Below are positions 18,821 through 27,735 of a stretch of 39,649 nucleotides of DNA, one piece after another. Source of the stretch: Asaia bogorensis (lineage in GTDB: Bacteria > Pseudomonadota > Alphaproteobacteria > Acetobacterales > Acetobacteraceae). The notes under the pieces were generated by a model, which did not search any database, was not told the DNA's origin, and saw only the letters and a program-made list of their open reading frames with translations. The stretch lies in contig CAMDAM010000005.1 in assembly GCA_945888575.1 (NCBI GenBank), positions 1 through 39,649 of the forward strand, read 5' to 3'. Position 1 is the stretch's first letter. Each line of letters opens with the position of its first letter. Position numbers and translations under genes: made by a program.

Positions 18821-19758
18821 CAGTGCCCGCCCCCCGCCGGCGCCGTGCCGCGCAACCGCGGATCCAGCACGCCGTACAGCAGATCCACGATCAGGTTCGA
18901 TGTCACCATGGTGGCAGAGACCAGCAGCAGGATGCACTGCACCACCGCGAGGTCCCGATTGGAAACCGCCACCACCATCAGCCGCCCCACTCCGGGCCAG
19001 GAGAACACGCTCTCCACCACCACCGCACCCGCCATCAGCGTGCCGACCATGAACCCCACGATCGTCACGGTCGGGATCGCCGCGTTCGGCAACGCATGCT
19101 TGCGCACCACCTGGTGCCACGGCACGCCCTTGGCACTTGCCGTGCGGATATATGGCTGGCCGAGCACCTCCAGCATGGCCGAGCGCGTGAACCGCGCCAG
19201 GATGCCCGCCCCGCCCAACCCCATGGAGATCACCGGCAGGATCACGCTGCGCCAGCTCTCCTGCCCGCCACTCGGCAGCCAGCCCAGCTGCACCGCGAAC
19301 ACCAGCACCAGCAGCAGCCCCAGCACGAAGCTCGGCACGGTGAACCCGGCCACCGCAAACGTCATCACCGCCCGATCGATCGCGGAGTTGCGATGCAGCG
19401 CGGCATAGATCCCGGCCGGAATGCCCAAGCCCACCTTCAGCGCCAGCGCCGGCAGCGTCAGCTGCAGCGTGGCGGGAATGCGCTCCGCCACCAGCTGCAG
19501 CGCCGGCCGCCCGTCGCGAAACGACTGGCCGAGCTCGCCCTGCAGGATGGCAGTGAAGTATTTCAGGTACTGCAGCCAGATCGGCTCATCCAGCCCCCAC
19601 GCCTTGCGGAACGCCGCCAGCGCCTCCGGCGGCGCATCGGGGGACATGATCATCAGCGCGGGATCGCCGGAAAGCCGCAGCACCACGAAGGCGAAGGTCA
19701 CCACCAGCGCGATGGTCAGAAGGGCACGCCCCACGCGCAGGGCCACAAAGCGCAGCAT
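18820..19758 (-). CDS. ABC transporter permease (DppB/OppB-like)
   Basis: MLRFVALRVGRALLTIALVVTFAFVVLRLSGDPA ... YIRTASAKGVPWHQVVRKHALPNAAIPTVT. Confidence 0.95.
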   Translation of the reverse strand: MLRFVALRVGRALLTIALVVTFAFVVLRLSGDPALMIMSPDAPPEALAAFRKAWGLDEPIWLQYLKYFTAILQGELGQSFRDGRPALQLVAERIPATLQLTLPALALKVGLGIPAGIYAALHRNSAIDRAVMTFAVAGFTVPSFVLGLLLVLVFAVQLGWLPSGGQESWRSVILPVISMGLGGAGILARFTRSAMLEVLGQPYIRTASAKGVPWHQVVRKHALPNAAIPTVTIVGFMVGTLMAGAVVVESVFSWPGVGRLMVVAVSNRDLAVVQCILLLVSATMVTSNLIVDLLYGVLDPRLRGTAPAGGGH

Positions 19759-20720
19759 CAGGCGGCCTCCACCAGGTGGCAGGCGACCTGCCGTCCATCC
19801 GCTGCCACCTTCAACTGCGGCACCTCCGCCCGGCACGCCGAAACGGCCAGAGGGCAGCGCGGATGGAAAGCGCAGCCGGAAGGCCGGTCGGCCGGGTTGG
19901 GCGGGTCGCCGGAAAGCACGATGCGCTCGATCCGCCGCGGCCCCGGCACCGGAATGGCGGAGACCAGCGCGCGCGAATACGGGTGCAGCGGGTCGGCGAA
20001 GATCGCCTCGGGGTCGCCCTGCTCCACGATGCGGCCGAGATACATCACCGCCACCGCATGGCTCACCTGGCGCACCACCTTCAGGTCGTGGCTGATGAAC
20101 AGCATGGCGATGCCGCGCGCCTCCTGCAGGTCGGTGAGCATGTTGATCACCTGTGCCTGGATCGAGACATCGAGCGCACTCACCGGCTCATCCGCCACCA
20201 GCAGCGCGGGATCGGTGGCCAGCGCCCGGGCCAGCACGGCGCGCTGGCGCTGCCCGCCAGAGAGCTCGTGCGGATGCCGCTGGGCGAGATCGGCCCGCAG
20301 CCCGACATCGCGCAGCAGGGCGGCCACGCGATCGCCGCGCTCCGCCTTGTCGCCGATTTCGTGGATCTCCAGCGGCTCGGCCACCTGGGCGGCCACCGTC
20401 AGGCGCCGGTCCATCGCCCCCAGCGGATCCTGGTGGACAAGCTGCATCCGCGCCCGCATCCGGCGCCACTCCGGCGTGCCCGGCATGGGCATGGCAACGC
20501 CTTCGAAGGTGATCGTGCCGTCGCTCGGCCGCTCGATGCCGAGTGCCACGCGCCCGGTGGTGGACTTGCCGCAGCCGCTCTCGCCGACAATGCCCAGCGT
20601 GCGGCCGGGGGCGACGGAGAAGGAAATGTGATCCACCGCCCGCACCGGCACCGGCTTGCCGAACAGGCCGCGGCGGGTGGAGTAAACGCGTGAAACGCCA
20701 TCGAGTGACAGCAGGCTCAT
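19758..20720 (-). CDS. ABC transporter ATP-binding protein (DppF/OppF-like)
   Basis: Walker [13 protein letters not shown], signature LSGGQRQRAVLARAL, C-terminal CAFHPRCPLA motif. Confidence 0.95.
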   Translation of the reverse strand: MSLLSLDGVSRVYSTRRGLFGKPVPVRAVDHISFSVAPGRTLGIVGESGCGKSTTGRVALGIERPSDGTITFEGVAMPMPGTPEWRRMRARMQLVHQDPLGAMDRRLTVAAQVAEPLEIHEIGDKAERGDRVAALLRDVGLRADLAQRHPHELSGGQRQRAVLARALATDPALLVADEPVSALDVSIQAQVINMLTDLQEARGIAMLFISHDLKVVRQVSHAVAVMYLGRIVEQGDPEAIFADPLHPYSRALVSAIPVPGPRRIERIVLSGDPPNPADRPSGCAFHPRCPLAVSACRAEVPQLKVAADGRQVACHLVEAA

Positions 20721-21703
20721 GCGGGCACCGTGGCGGGCTCGACGTGAATGCAAGCGGCCTTGTGCCCCGGCCCGACCGGCACGAAGCCGGGCATGCCCGC
20801 CCCGCATTCCGGCGTGGCCCGCTCGCAGCGCGGCGCGAAGGCGCAGCCCGGCGGCATGTTCCACGGCTCCGGCACCCCGCCGGGGATCGCCTCCAGCCGC
20901 CGGCGCGGGCCGACCATGTCGGGCAGGGCGGCGAGCAGGCCCTTGGTGTAGGGGTGGCGCGGATGGGCGAACAGTTCGTCGCTGGGCGACTGCTCCACGA
21001 TGCGCCCGGCATACATCACGCAGACGCGCCGGCACATCTCCGCCACCACGCCAAGGTCGTGGCTGATCAGCACCAGCGCCATCCCGGTTTCCTGCTGCAG
21101 GCGCCGCAGCAGATCCAGGATTTGGGCCTGGATGGTGGCATCGAGCGCGGTCGTCGGCTCGTCCGCCACCAGCAGCTCCGGCTGGCCGGCCAGCGCCATG
21201 GCGATCATCACGCGCTGGTTCTGCCCGCCGGACATCTCGTGCGGGTAGATGTGCACCCGCCGCTTCGCATCGGGAATGCCGACCTGGTCGAACAGCCGCA
21301 GCACCTCCGCCTCCGCCGCGCCACCATCAAGCCCGCGATGCAGCCGCAGCGCTTCGGCCACCTGAACGCCGACCTTCTTCACCGGATTGAGCGCGCTGGC
21401 GGGGTCCTGGAAGATCATGGCGATGCGCCCGCCGCGAACGCGATCGAGCACCGTGGGCGCGGCATGCAGCAGTTCCTGGCCCTGCAGCGTCACGCTGCCG
21501 GTGACGGTGGCGGTGCCGGGCAGCAGGCCGAGCGCGGCGAGCCAGGTGACGGACTTGCCGCAGCCGGATTCGCCGACCAGGCCCACCGCCTCGCCGGGTG
21601 CGACATCAAGATCGATGCCGCGCAGGGCGGGCAGGCCGTTGAAGGCAACATGCAGGTTGCGGATGGAAACAAGCGGTTCCGGGAGCGCGGGTTCAAACGG
21701 CAT
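20717..21703 (-). CDS. ABC transporter ATP-binding protein (DppD/OppD-like)
   Basis: Walker [11 protein letters not shown], signature [25 protein letters not shown] motif. Confidence 0.95.
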   Translation of the reverse strand: MPFEPALPEPLVSIRNLHVAFNGLPALRGIDLDVAPGEAVGLVGESGCGKSVTWLAALGLLPGTATVTGSVTLQGQELLHAAPTVLDRVRGGRIAMIFQDPASALNPVKKVGVQVAEALRLHRGLDGGAAEAEVLRLFDQVGIPDAKRRVHIYPHEMSGGQNQRVMIAMALAGQPELLVADEPTTALDATIQAQILDLLRRLQQETGMALVLISHDLGVVAEMCRRVCVMYAGRIVEQSPSDELFAHPRHPYTKGLLAALPDMVGPRRRLEAIPGGVPEPWNMPPGCAFAPRCERATPECGAGMPGFVPVGPGHKAACIHVEPATVPA

Positions 21704-23252
21704 AGTTGGCGGCCCGGAAATCCATGAAGAAGGACTGCGACGGCTTCCAGGCGATATCCCGGCGCTTGGCGGTGAAGCTGGCATTGCGGTGGAGCACGAC
21801 GTAGCCGGGGTCCTCGCGCTCGATGATCTCCAGCATGCGGCGCCAGACCTGCTTGCGGCGGGGGCGGTCCATGCTGGCTTCCAGTTCGGCGGCGAGAGCA
21901 CCGAACGCCTCGTTGCGCCACTGGTTGGCGAGCCACGGCCCGCCGGTGCGGCCCCAGGTGGCGGCCATCTGGATCGAGGGGTCGGGCACCACGGCGGCGG
22001 CCGACCAATCGTGCACGCCGCGGGATTCGACCGGGCCGCCGGTGATCTGGCCCCAGTTCTCGACCATCTGCAGCTCGACGTTGAGGCCCAGGGCGCGCCA
22101 GCCCTCGAGCAGGATCTGCGCCGTGGGGGTCTGGTTGGTGTAGTAGTTGTTGAGGCACTTGTAGGGGATGGGCTGGCCGCGATAGCCGGCCTCCCGCAGC
22201 AGGCGGCGGACCTCGGCGGGGTCGAAGCGGGGGACCTCGATGTCGGCCAGGAACATCTCGCCGTAGAATTCCCATTGCAGGCCGCGCGGAACGCTGGTGC
22301 GCCCGGCCCACAGTGCGGCGATGATCGCCTCGCGGTCGATGCCGTGACTCATGGCGCGGCGGACGAGCGGGTTGGCAAGGACCGGGTGGGCCTTGTTGAA
22401 GACGATGTAGCGGGAGTTGTTGATCGGGCCGCCGACCACCTCGAACCGGCGGTCGCGCTCGATCTCGGCGATCTGGTCGGGCGGGATCTCGCTGGCGAAC
22501 TGGGCGCCGCCGGAGATCAGCATGTTGATGCGCGAGGCGACCTCGGGAATCTCGGCGAAGCGCAGGCGGCGGATCGGCGGCCGGCCCTGCCAGTGGGCGT
22601 CGTGCGGCTCCATCACCAGTTCCTGGTCGGCGCGGTACTCGGCGATGCGGTAGGGTCCGGTGCCGATCGGGCGGCGGGCCCAGTCCATCCAGCTTGAAGC
22701 CGCCATGAAGCCGCGGCGCGGGGCGATGACGGCCAGCGAGCGGGACATGCGGCCCTCGAGCACGATGTCGGGCACCTTGGAGATGACGCGCAGGCGATGG
22801 GGGGACAGCACCTCGATGCGGTCGAAGCCGGGGAAGGCGCGGCGTGCATTGGCGACGGCCGGCGTCGGCACCTCGCGCGCGGTGCCGCCCCACATGCGCT
22901 CGGGGCCGAAGCTGAACAGCACGTCGTCGGCGGTGAAGGCATCGCCGTTGTGGAAGGTGACGCCTTCGCGCAGGTCGAACTCCACGGTCATGTCGTCGAT
23001 GCGGCGCCAGGCGGTGGCCAGGCCGGGGATGAGCGACATGTCGCCGAGCCAGTCGGTGTCGACCAGGGGCTCGACATAGTTGCGGAAGATCCGGGTGCCG
23101 ACGTTGGACTGCTCGCGCAGCATCTCCAGCGTGTTGGAGGTGGCGATGTTCTGCACCGCGACGGTGATCGTGGGGCGGCTGTCGGCCTGGGCGATGGCGA
23201 AGCGAGGCAGGGCGGCAGCGGTGCCGATGAGGGCGGCGCGGCGAGTGAGCAT
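21693..23252 (-). CDS. ABC transporter substrate-binding protein (SBP_bac_5), paralogue 1
   Basis: MLTRRAALIGTAAALPRFAIAQADSRPTITVAVQN...; LREGVTFHNGDAFTADDVLFSF. Confidence 0.94.
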   Translation of the reverse strand: MLTRRAALIGTAAALPRFAIAQADSRPTITVAVQNIATSNTLEMLREQSNVGTRIFRNYVEPLVDTDWLGDMSLIPGLATAWRRIDDMTVEFDLREGVTFHNGDAFTADDVLFSFGPERMWGGTAREVPTPAVANARRAFPGFDRIEVLSPHRLRVISKVPDIVLEGRMSRSLAVIAPRRGFMAASSWMDWARRPIGTGPYRIAEYRADQELVMEPHDAHWQGRPPIRRLRFAEIPEVASRINMLISGGAQFASEIPPDQIAEIERDRRFEVVGGPINNSRYIVFNKAHPVLANPLVRRAMSHGIDREAIIAALWAGRTSVPRGLQWEFYGEMFLADIEVPRFDPAEVRRLLREAGYRGQPIPYKCLNNYYTNQTPTAQILLEGWRALGLNVELQMVENWGQITGGPVESRGVHDWSAAAVVPDPSIQMAATWGRTGGPWLANQWRNEAFGALAAELEASMDRPRRKQVWRRMLEIIEREDPGYVVLHRNASFTAKRRDIAWKPSQSFFMDFRAANYAV

Positions 23253-23275
23253 CGGGATGGCTCCAGCAAAGGAAG

Positions 23276-23400
23276 GGGTTCTTTTTGAAACAAAGAACCA
23301 AAAAACTTTTGTCCGTTTGAGGCGGATAGGGCGGGCCTTTCCGCCTCAAACGGATGAAGTTTTCTTTGCTTCTTTTTTCTTCAGAAAAAAGAAGCCTCTT
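23276..23400 (-). repeat. Copy 1 of a dispersed intergenic repeat with terminal hairpins and a central 15-bp stem
   Basis: gcttcttttttct/agaaaaaagaagc (23368-23395), tccgtttgaggcgga/tccgcctcaaacgga (23312-23354), ggttcttt/aaagaacc (23277-23299). Confidence 0.88.
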
Positions 23401-23402
23401 CC

Positions 23403-25031
23403 TTACCCCCAGTTATGCGCGCGGAAGTCCATGGCGAAGGACGGTGCGGCCTTCCACTTGAACTCGCGGCGCTTGGCGGTGAAGACGGCGTTCTGGTGCA
23501 GCACGGTGTAGGCGGGGTCTTCGCGTTCGCAGATTTCCAGCATGCGGGCGAAGACGGCCTTGCGGCGGGCGCGGTCGGTGCTGCTTTCCAGCTCCACCGT
23601 CAGCTTGTTCATCTCATCCTGCGTCCATTCGCCCATCTGCTGCTGCTGGCCGTTGGGGCCGTGCTGGGCAACGATGGAGGAGACGGGGTCGCTGAAGGTG
23701 GCGGAATTCGACCAGTCGCGGATGCCGCGGTCCGGACCGCGGGCGAAGATCTGTGACCAGTTCTCCACCATCTTGATCTGCACGTTCAGGCCGACCTGCT
23801 TCCACATCTCCACCAGAACCTGCGCGGTGGCATTCTGGTTGATATAGTAGTTGGGGATGACGCGGAAGGTGATCGGATCGCCCTTGTAGCCGGCCTCCTT
23901 GATGAGCTGACGGGCCAGGGTGGGGTCGAACTTCGGCACCGTCCAGTCGGCCACCAGCATGTCGGCATAGAAATCCCACTGCAGGCCGCGCGGCACGGCG
24001 GTGCGGCCGGCCCAGAGGGCATCTACGATCGCCTGGCGGTCGATGGCGTGGGTCATGGCGCGGCGCATGCGGGGATCGGCGATCGGGGCGTGGCCCTTGT
24101 CGAACGCGATCATGCGGTGGTTGGGCACCAGGCTATGCTGTACCTCGAAGGCACGGTTCTTCTCGATATCGGCGATCTGGTCGGGGCCGATGTCGGAGGC
24201 GAAATGGTATTCGCCGGCGAGCAGGCCGTTGATGCGCGAGGAGGCTTCCGGGACCTCGACGAAGCGCAGGGTTTTGATGGGCGGGCGGCCGCCCCAGTAC
24301 TCGTCGTGGGCATCGAGCACGAGCACGTTGTCGGGCTTGAACTCGCGCACCTTGTAGGGGCCGGTGCCGATCGGCTTGCGGGCGTATTCAAGCCATGAGG
24401 CGGCCTCGTTGAACGCCTTTGCGTTCACGATGTCGCTGCCGCGCACGCTGGCGCGGCCCTCGATGGTGACGTCGGGGGCGGCGTTGACGAAGCGGACGGT
24501 GTGCTTGTCGACGATCTCGATCTTCTCCAGCGCCGGCCAGAGGCGGCGGGCGACCGGCGGCACGTCGCGGATGAGTTCCTTGGTGAACACTGCGGGATTG
24601 CTGCCCGAGAGCGGGATGGTGACGCCGCGCACGGTGGGGCGGGTTTCGCCGAACATGTGCTGCGGCGAGAAGCTGCCGGCGACGTCCTCGGCGGTGAACT
24701 CGCTGCCGTCGTGGAACTTCACGCCCTGGCGCAGCTTGAATTCCACCGTGGTGTCGCTGATGCGCTTCCATTCCGTGGCCAGGCCCGGAACGGGTTCCAG
24801 CTTGGATTGGTAGTTGAGGTCGATCAGCCGCTCGGTGATGGTCGGCGCGATGCGGGTGCCGACATTGGACTGCTCGCGCAGGGCCGAGAGCGTGTTGGTG
24901 TTGCTGATCTTCTGCACCGCCACCGTGATGGTCGGCCGGTTGTCGGCCTGGCCGATGGCGAAACGCGGCAGGGAGGTTGTGGCGACGGCGGCGGTGCCCG
25001 CGAGGGCGGCGCGGCGGGTAAGGCGGGTCAT
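23403..25031 (-). CDS. ABC transporter substrate-binding protein (SBP_bac_5), paralogue 2
   Basis: MTRLTRRAALAGTAAVATTSLPRFAIGQADNRPTITVAVQK...; aligns along its length with the adjacent SBP. Confidence 0.94.
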   Translation of the reverse strand: MTRLTRRAALAGTAAVATTSLPRFAIGQADNRPTITVAVQKISNTNTLSALREQSNVGTRIAPTITERLIDLNYQSKLEPVPGLATEWKRISDTTVEFKLRQGVKFHDGSEFTAEDVAGSFSPQHMFGETRPTVRGVTIPLSGSNPAVFTKELIRDVPPVARRLWPALEKIEIVDKHTVRFVNAAPDVTIEGRASVRGSDIVNAKAFNEAASWLEYARKPIGTGPYKVREFKPDNVLVLDAHDEYWGGRPPIKTLRFVEVPEASSRINGLLAGEYHFASDIGPDQIADIEKNRAFEVQHSLVPNHRMIAFDKGHAPIADPRMRRAMTHAIDRQAIVDALWAGRTAVPRGLQWDFYADMLVADWTVPKFDPTLARQLIKEAGYKGDPITFRVIPNYYINQNATAQVLVEMWKQVGLNVQIKMVENWSQIFARGPDRGIRDWSNSATFSDPVSSIVAQHGPNGQQQQMGEWTQDEMNKLTVELESSTDRARRKAVFARMLEICEREDPAYTVLHQNAVFTAKRREFKWKAAPSFAMDFRAHNWG

Positions 25032-26578
25032 GCTTTCTCTCCGTTCGCAGCCGGGATGCGGCGCTCGAGGCCGTTCGGCGAGGCGCGGTAGTGGGTGAGG
25101 GTGCGGTCAGCGTGGAACATGCGCCAGGACAGCGCCTTCTGCGCGTAGTCGCGGGCGATGGCGGCGTGGGCGGGATCCTCGGCGAGGTTGGTGAACTGGC
25201 CGGGGTCGCGCTCTAGGTCGAACAGCAGCGGGGGCAGGGTGGTGAAGTGGACGTATTTCCAGCGCTCGTCCTGGACCACCAGCAGGGTGCACTCGTCCAT
25301 GTGCAGGCCCAGCTCGGTTTCGGCGCGGGAATGGAAGGTGTCGCGGAAGTCGTATTCGTAGTGCAGCTCGGTGCGCCAGTCCGCCGGCTTCATGTCCAGC
25401 ACCAGCGGGCGCAGCGAGCGGCCGTCGCAGGCGCGGGGGACCTCGCCGCCGAGCCAGTCGATCATGGTCGGCATCAGGTCGATCGATTCGGTGGGCGCGT
25501 TCTCGATGCGGCCGGCCTGGTCGGGCGCGTCGGGGTCCACGATGACGAGCGGGATGCGGAAGCTCTCGTCGTGGTAGCCGAGCTTGCCGGCGAGGTGGTG
25601 GTCGCCGAGCTGCTCGCCGTGGTCGGAGGTGAAGATGATCAGCGTGTCCTTCATCTGCCCGGTCTGTTCCAGCAGGTCGAGGACGCGGCCGATATTGTCG
25701 TCCACCTCGGCGATCATGCCGCAATAGGTGGCGCGCATCTGGGCGATGGTTGCGGCATCCATCTCCGCGATCATGCCCTGGCCGCCGGTGAAGAAGCTGG
25801 CCTGGCGGGTGTGGCGCAGATAATGGGAGAGAAGCGGGTGGGTGCCAGCCTCCGCTTCTGGCGTGGGGGCGGCGATGGGCTTGGGCATGTCTTCCGGGCG
25901 GTACATGTCGTGATACGGCGCGCTGACCACGAAGGGCGGGTGCGGGCGGTAGTAGCCGAGATGCAGGAAGAAGGGGTTGCCGTTGCGGCCCTTGAGGTAT
26001 TCCAGCGCCTTCTCGGTGAAGAAGGTGCTGTCGGACAATTCCTTGGGGATGCGGGCGGGGCGGGCGGTGGCGCCGGGAATGGCATCCTCGCCTTCCGGCA
26101 GCCAGATTTCCTCGCGGTTCTTGGGCAGGGGGAAGCCCTTCTGGGCGAGCCAGCCGAAGTAGAATTCATGGCCCGGGCCGAAGGCGCCGACGGGGCGCCA
26201 GCCTTCCATCATGTCGCCGAGATTCTGGAAGCGCGGGTCGTTGGGGTGGGTGGTGCGCGGATCCGGCACGGTGGTGGTGTAGCCGATCAGCGCGGGATCG
26301 AGGCCGCAGCCGCGGATGGCGCGGGGCAGGGTGGTGTGGCGGGCGTCCAGCGGAATCCAGTTTTGCACCTGGCGGTGGTTCATCAGGTACAGCCCGGTGT
26401 GCAGGCTGGCGCGGGCGGGGCCGCAAGGGACGCAGGTGGTGACGTGGTTGCGGAACGTCACGCCCTGGCGGCACAGGCGGTCCAGGTTGGGGGTGCGGAG
26501 ATGGGTGGCCCCGAGATGGGGGACGTGGTCGGCTCGCCACTGATCGACGACGATCAGGAGCACGTTGCGTTTGTTCAT
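25028..26578 (-). CDS. Sulfatase/alkaline phosphatase superfamily enzyme, phosphonate monoester hydrolase (PMH)-like
   Basis: VDQWRADH ... HVTTCVPCGPARASLHTGLYLMNHR (CxPxR formylglycine motif) ... PALIGYTTTVPDPRTT ... FHLGYYRPHPPFVVSAPYH-type block ... FTSDHGEQLGDHHLAGKLGYHDESFRIPLV; closely resembles PMH-type sequences known to me. Confidence 0.92.
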   Translation of the reverse strand: MNKRNVLLIVVDQWRADHVPHLGATHLRTPNLDRLCRQGVTFRNHVTTCVPCGPARASLHTGLYLMNHRQVQNWIPLDARHTTLPRAIRGCGLDPALIGYTTTVPDPRTTHPNDPRFQNLGDMMEGWRPVGAFGPGHEFYFGWLAQKGFPLPKNREEIWLPEGEDAIPGATARPARIPKELSDSTFFTEKALEYLKGRNGNPFFLHLGYYRPHPPFVVSAPYHDMYRPEDMPKPIAAPTPEAEAGTHPLLSHYLRHTRQASFFTGGQGMIAEMDAATIAQMRATYCGMIAEVDDNIGRVLDLLEQTGQMKDTLIIFTSDHGEQLGDHHLAGKLGYHDESFRIPLVIVDPDAPDQAGRIENAPTESIDLMPTMIDWLGGEVPRACDGRSLRPLVLDMKPADWRTELHYEYDFRDTFHSRAETELGLHMDECTLLVVQDERWKYVHFTTLPPLLFDLERDPGQFTNLAEDPAHAAIARDYAQKALSWRMFHADRTLTHYRASPNGLERRIPAANGEKA

Positions 26579-26604
26579 AGGAGTCCTCGCTTCCGCCGCG
26601 GCGG

Positions 26605-26658
26605 GTATCACACGCCCAAAGGCAGGCAGATGACAAGCGAGTTGCAGTTTGATGACAA
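26605..26658 (-). promoter_or_regulatory. Candidate tandem Pho box (four 11-bp units) plus -10-like hexamer upstream of the PMH gene
   Basis: Minus strand TTGTCATCAAA CTGCAACTCGC TTGTCATCTGC CTGCCTTTGGG, then TGATAC at 26610-26605; starts 80 nt upstream of the ATG. Confidence 0.75.
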
Positions 26659-26672
26659 GCGCCTCGGCCGCC

Positions 26673-27710
26673 TCAGCGGTGGTGGGCGACGCCGAACCGG
26701 CGCTCCAGCAGCGAGCCGCCGAGGGAAATGACGAGGCAGGCGAAGAAGAAGACGATGGCGGCGAAGGTGTAGCCCTCGGCGGCGAGGCCGAGCCAGGCGG
26801 GGTCTTTCATGGACTGGTTCACCACGCCCATCAGGTCAAACAGGCCGACGATGGAGACCAGCGTGGTGTCCTTGAACAGGTCCACGGCGATGTTGACGAT
26901 CCCTGGGATGGACAGGCGCAGGGCCTGGGGCAGGACGACCAGGAACATCGACTGATTGGCGGTGAGGCCGAGTGAGCGGGGGGCTTCGGATTGGCCGCGG
27001 TGGATCCCCTCGATCGCGGCGCGGATGATCTCGGCGATGAAGACGCTGGTGTAGATGCCGATGCCGAGCACGAGGGCCAGCAACTCGGGGGGCACGCGGG
27101 TACCGCCGACGATATTGAAGCCCTTTAGAGCCGGGGTGTCCCAGTTGGCGGTGAAGCCGGCGATCACGGCGCCGAGGACGAGGATCGGGGGCAACACGAC
27201 GAGGCGCGGCACCGCGATGAGGCCGAGGCGTCGCCAGAGGATCGCGGCCGCAATGACAATCACGACCGTTGCGGTGATGATCCAGTCGTACGCGGCGCCG
27301 GAGGGGGAGGGCAGGTGGAGGCCGCGGGCATTGAGGAAGATGCTGCCGAACCAAATGAGGCTCTGGCGCATCGGCGGCAGGACCTGCAGCACGGCGACAT
27401 AGACGAAGACGATCTGCACCAGCTGCGGCGTGTTGCGCACCACTTCAATGATGGCGCGGGAGGTGCCGGCGGCGAGCGGGTTGCCGGAAAGGCGCATGAG
27501 GGCGAGGCCCAACACCGAGGCGAGCACGACGATGAGGGCAGAGGCGAGCAGCGTGTTGACGCCGGAGACGTAGGGCGCCCAACCGTACGGGTAGGAGCTG
27601 TCCCACTCCACCAGGCGGAACGGCATGTCGAACCCGGCGCGGCTGGCGAGGAAGGCGACGGCGATCACCGCCGCCCCCTGCCCGGCCCAGGACTTGATGC
27701 GTGGGTTCAA
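26673..27710 (-). CDS. Amino-acid ABC transporter permease (AapQ/HisM-like)
   Basis: NTLLASALIVVLASVLGLALMRLSGN, EVVRNTPQLVQIVFVYVAVLQVLPP, EIIRAAIEGIHRGQSEAPRSLGL EAA motif; N-terminal third looks shorter than typical AapQ. Confidence 0.88.
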   Translation of the reverse strand: MNPRIKSWAGQGAAVIAVAFLASRAGFDMPFRLVEWDSSYPYGWAPYVSGVNTLLASALIVVLASVLGLALMRLSGNPLAAGTSRAIIEVVRNTPQLVQIVFVYVAVLQVLPPMRQSLIWFGSIFLNARGLHLPSPSGAAYDWIITATVVIVIAAAILWRRLGLIAVPRLVVLPPILVLGAVIAGFTANWDTPALKGFNIVGGTRVPPELLALVLGIGIYTSVFIAEIIRAAIEGIHRGQSEAPRSLGLTANQSMFLVVLPQALRLSIPGIVNIAVDLFKDTTLVSIVGLFDLMGVVNQSMKDPAWLGLAAEGYTFAAIVFFFACLVISLGGSLLERRFGVAHHR

Positions 27711-27735
27711 GGCCCTGGGCGCCGTTGCGTTCGGA

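Noticed and set aside
26641-26658. cgcttgtcat direct repeats read as a chance duplication
   Set aside because: The 22-bp phase, intermediate CTGCAAC and CTGCCTT half-sites, and a -10-like hexamer make a Pho box the better explanation, though binding is untested
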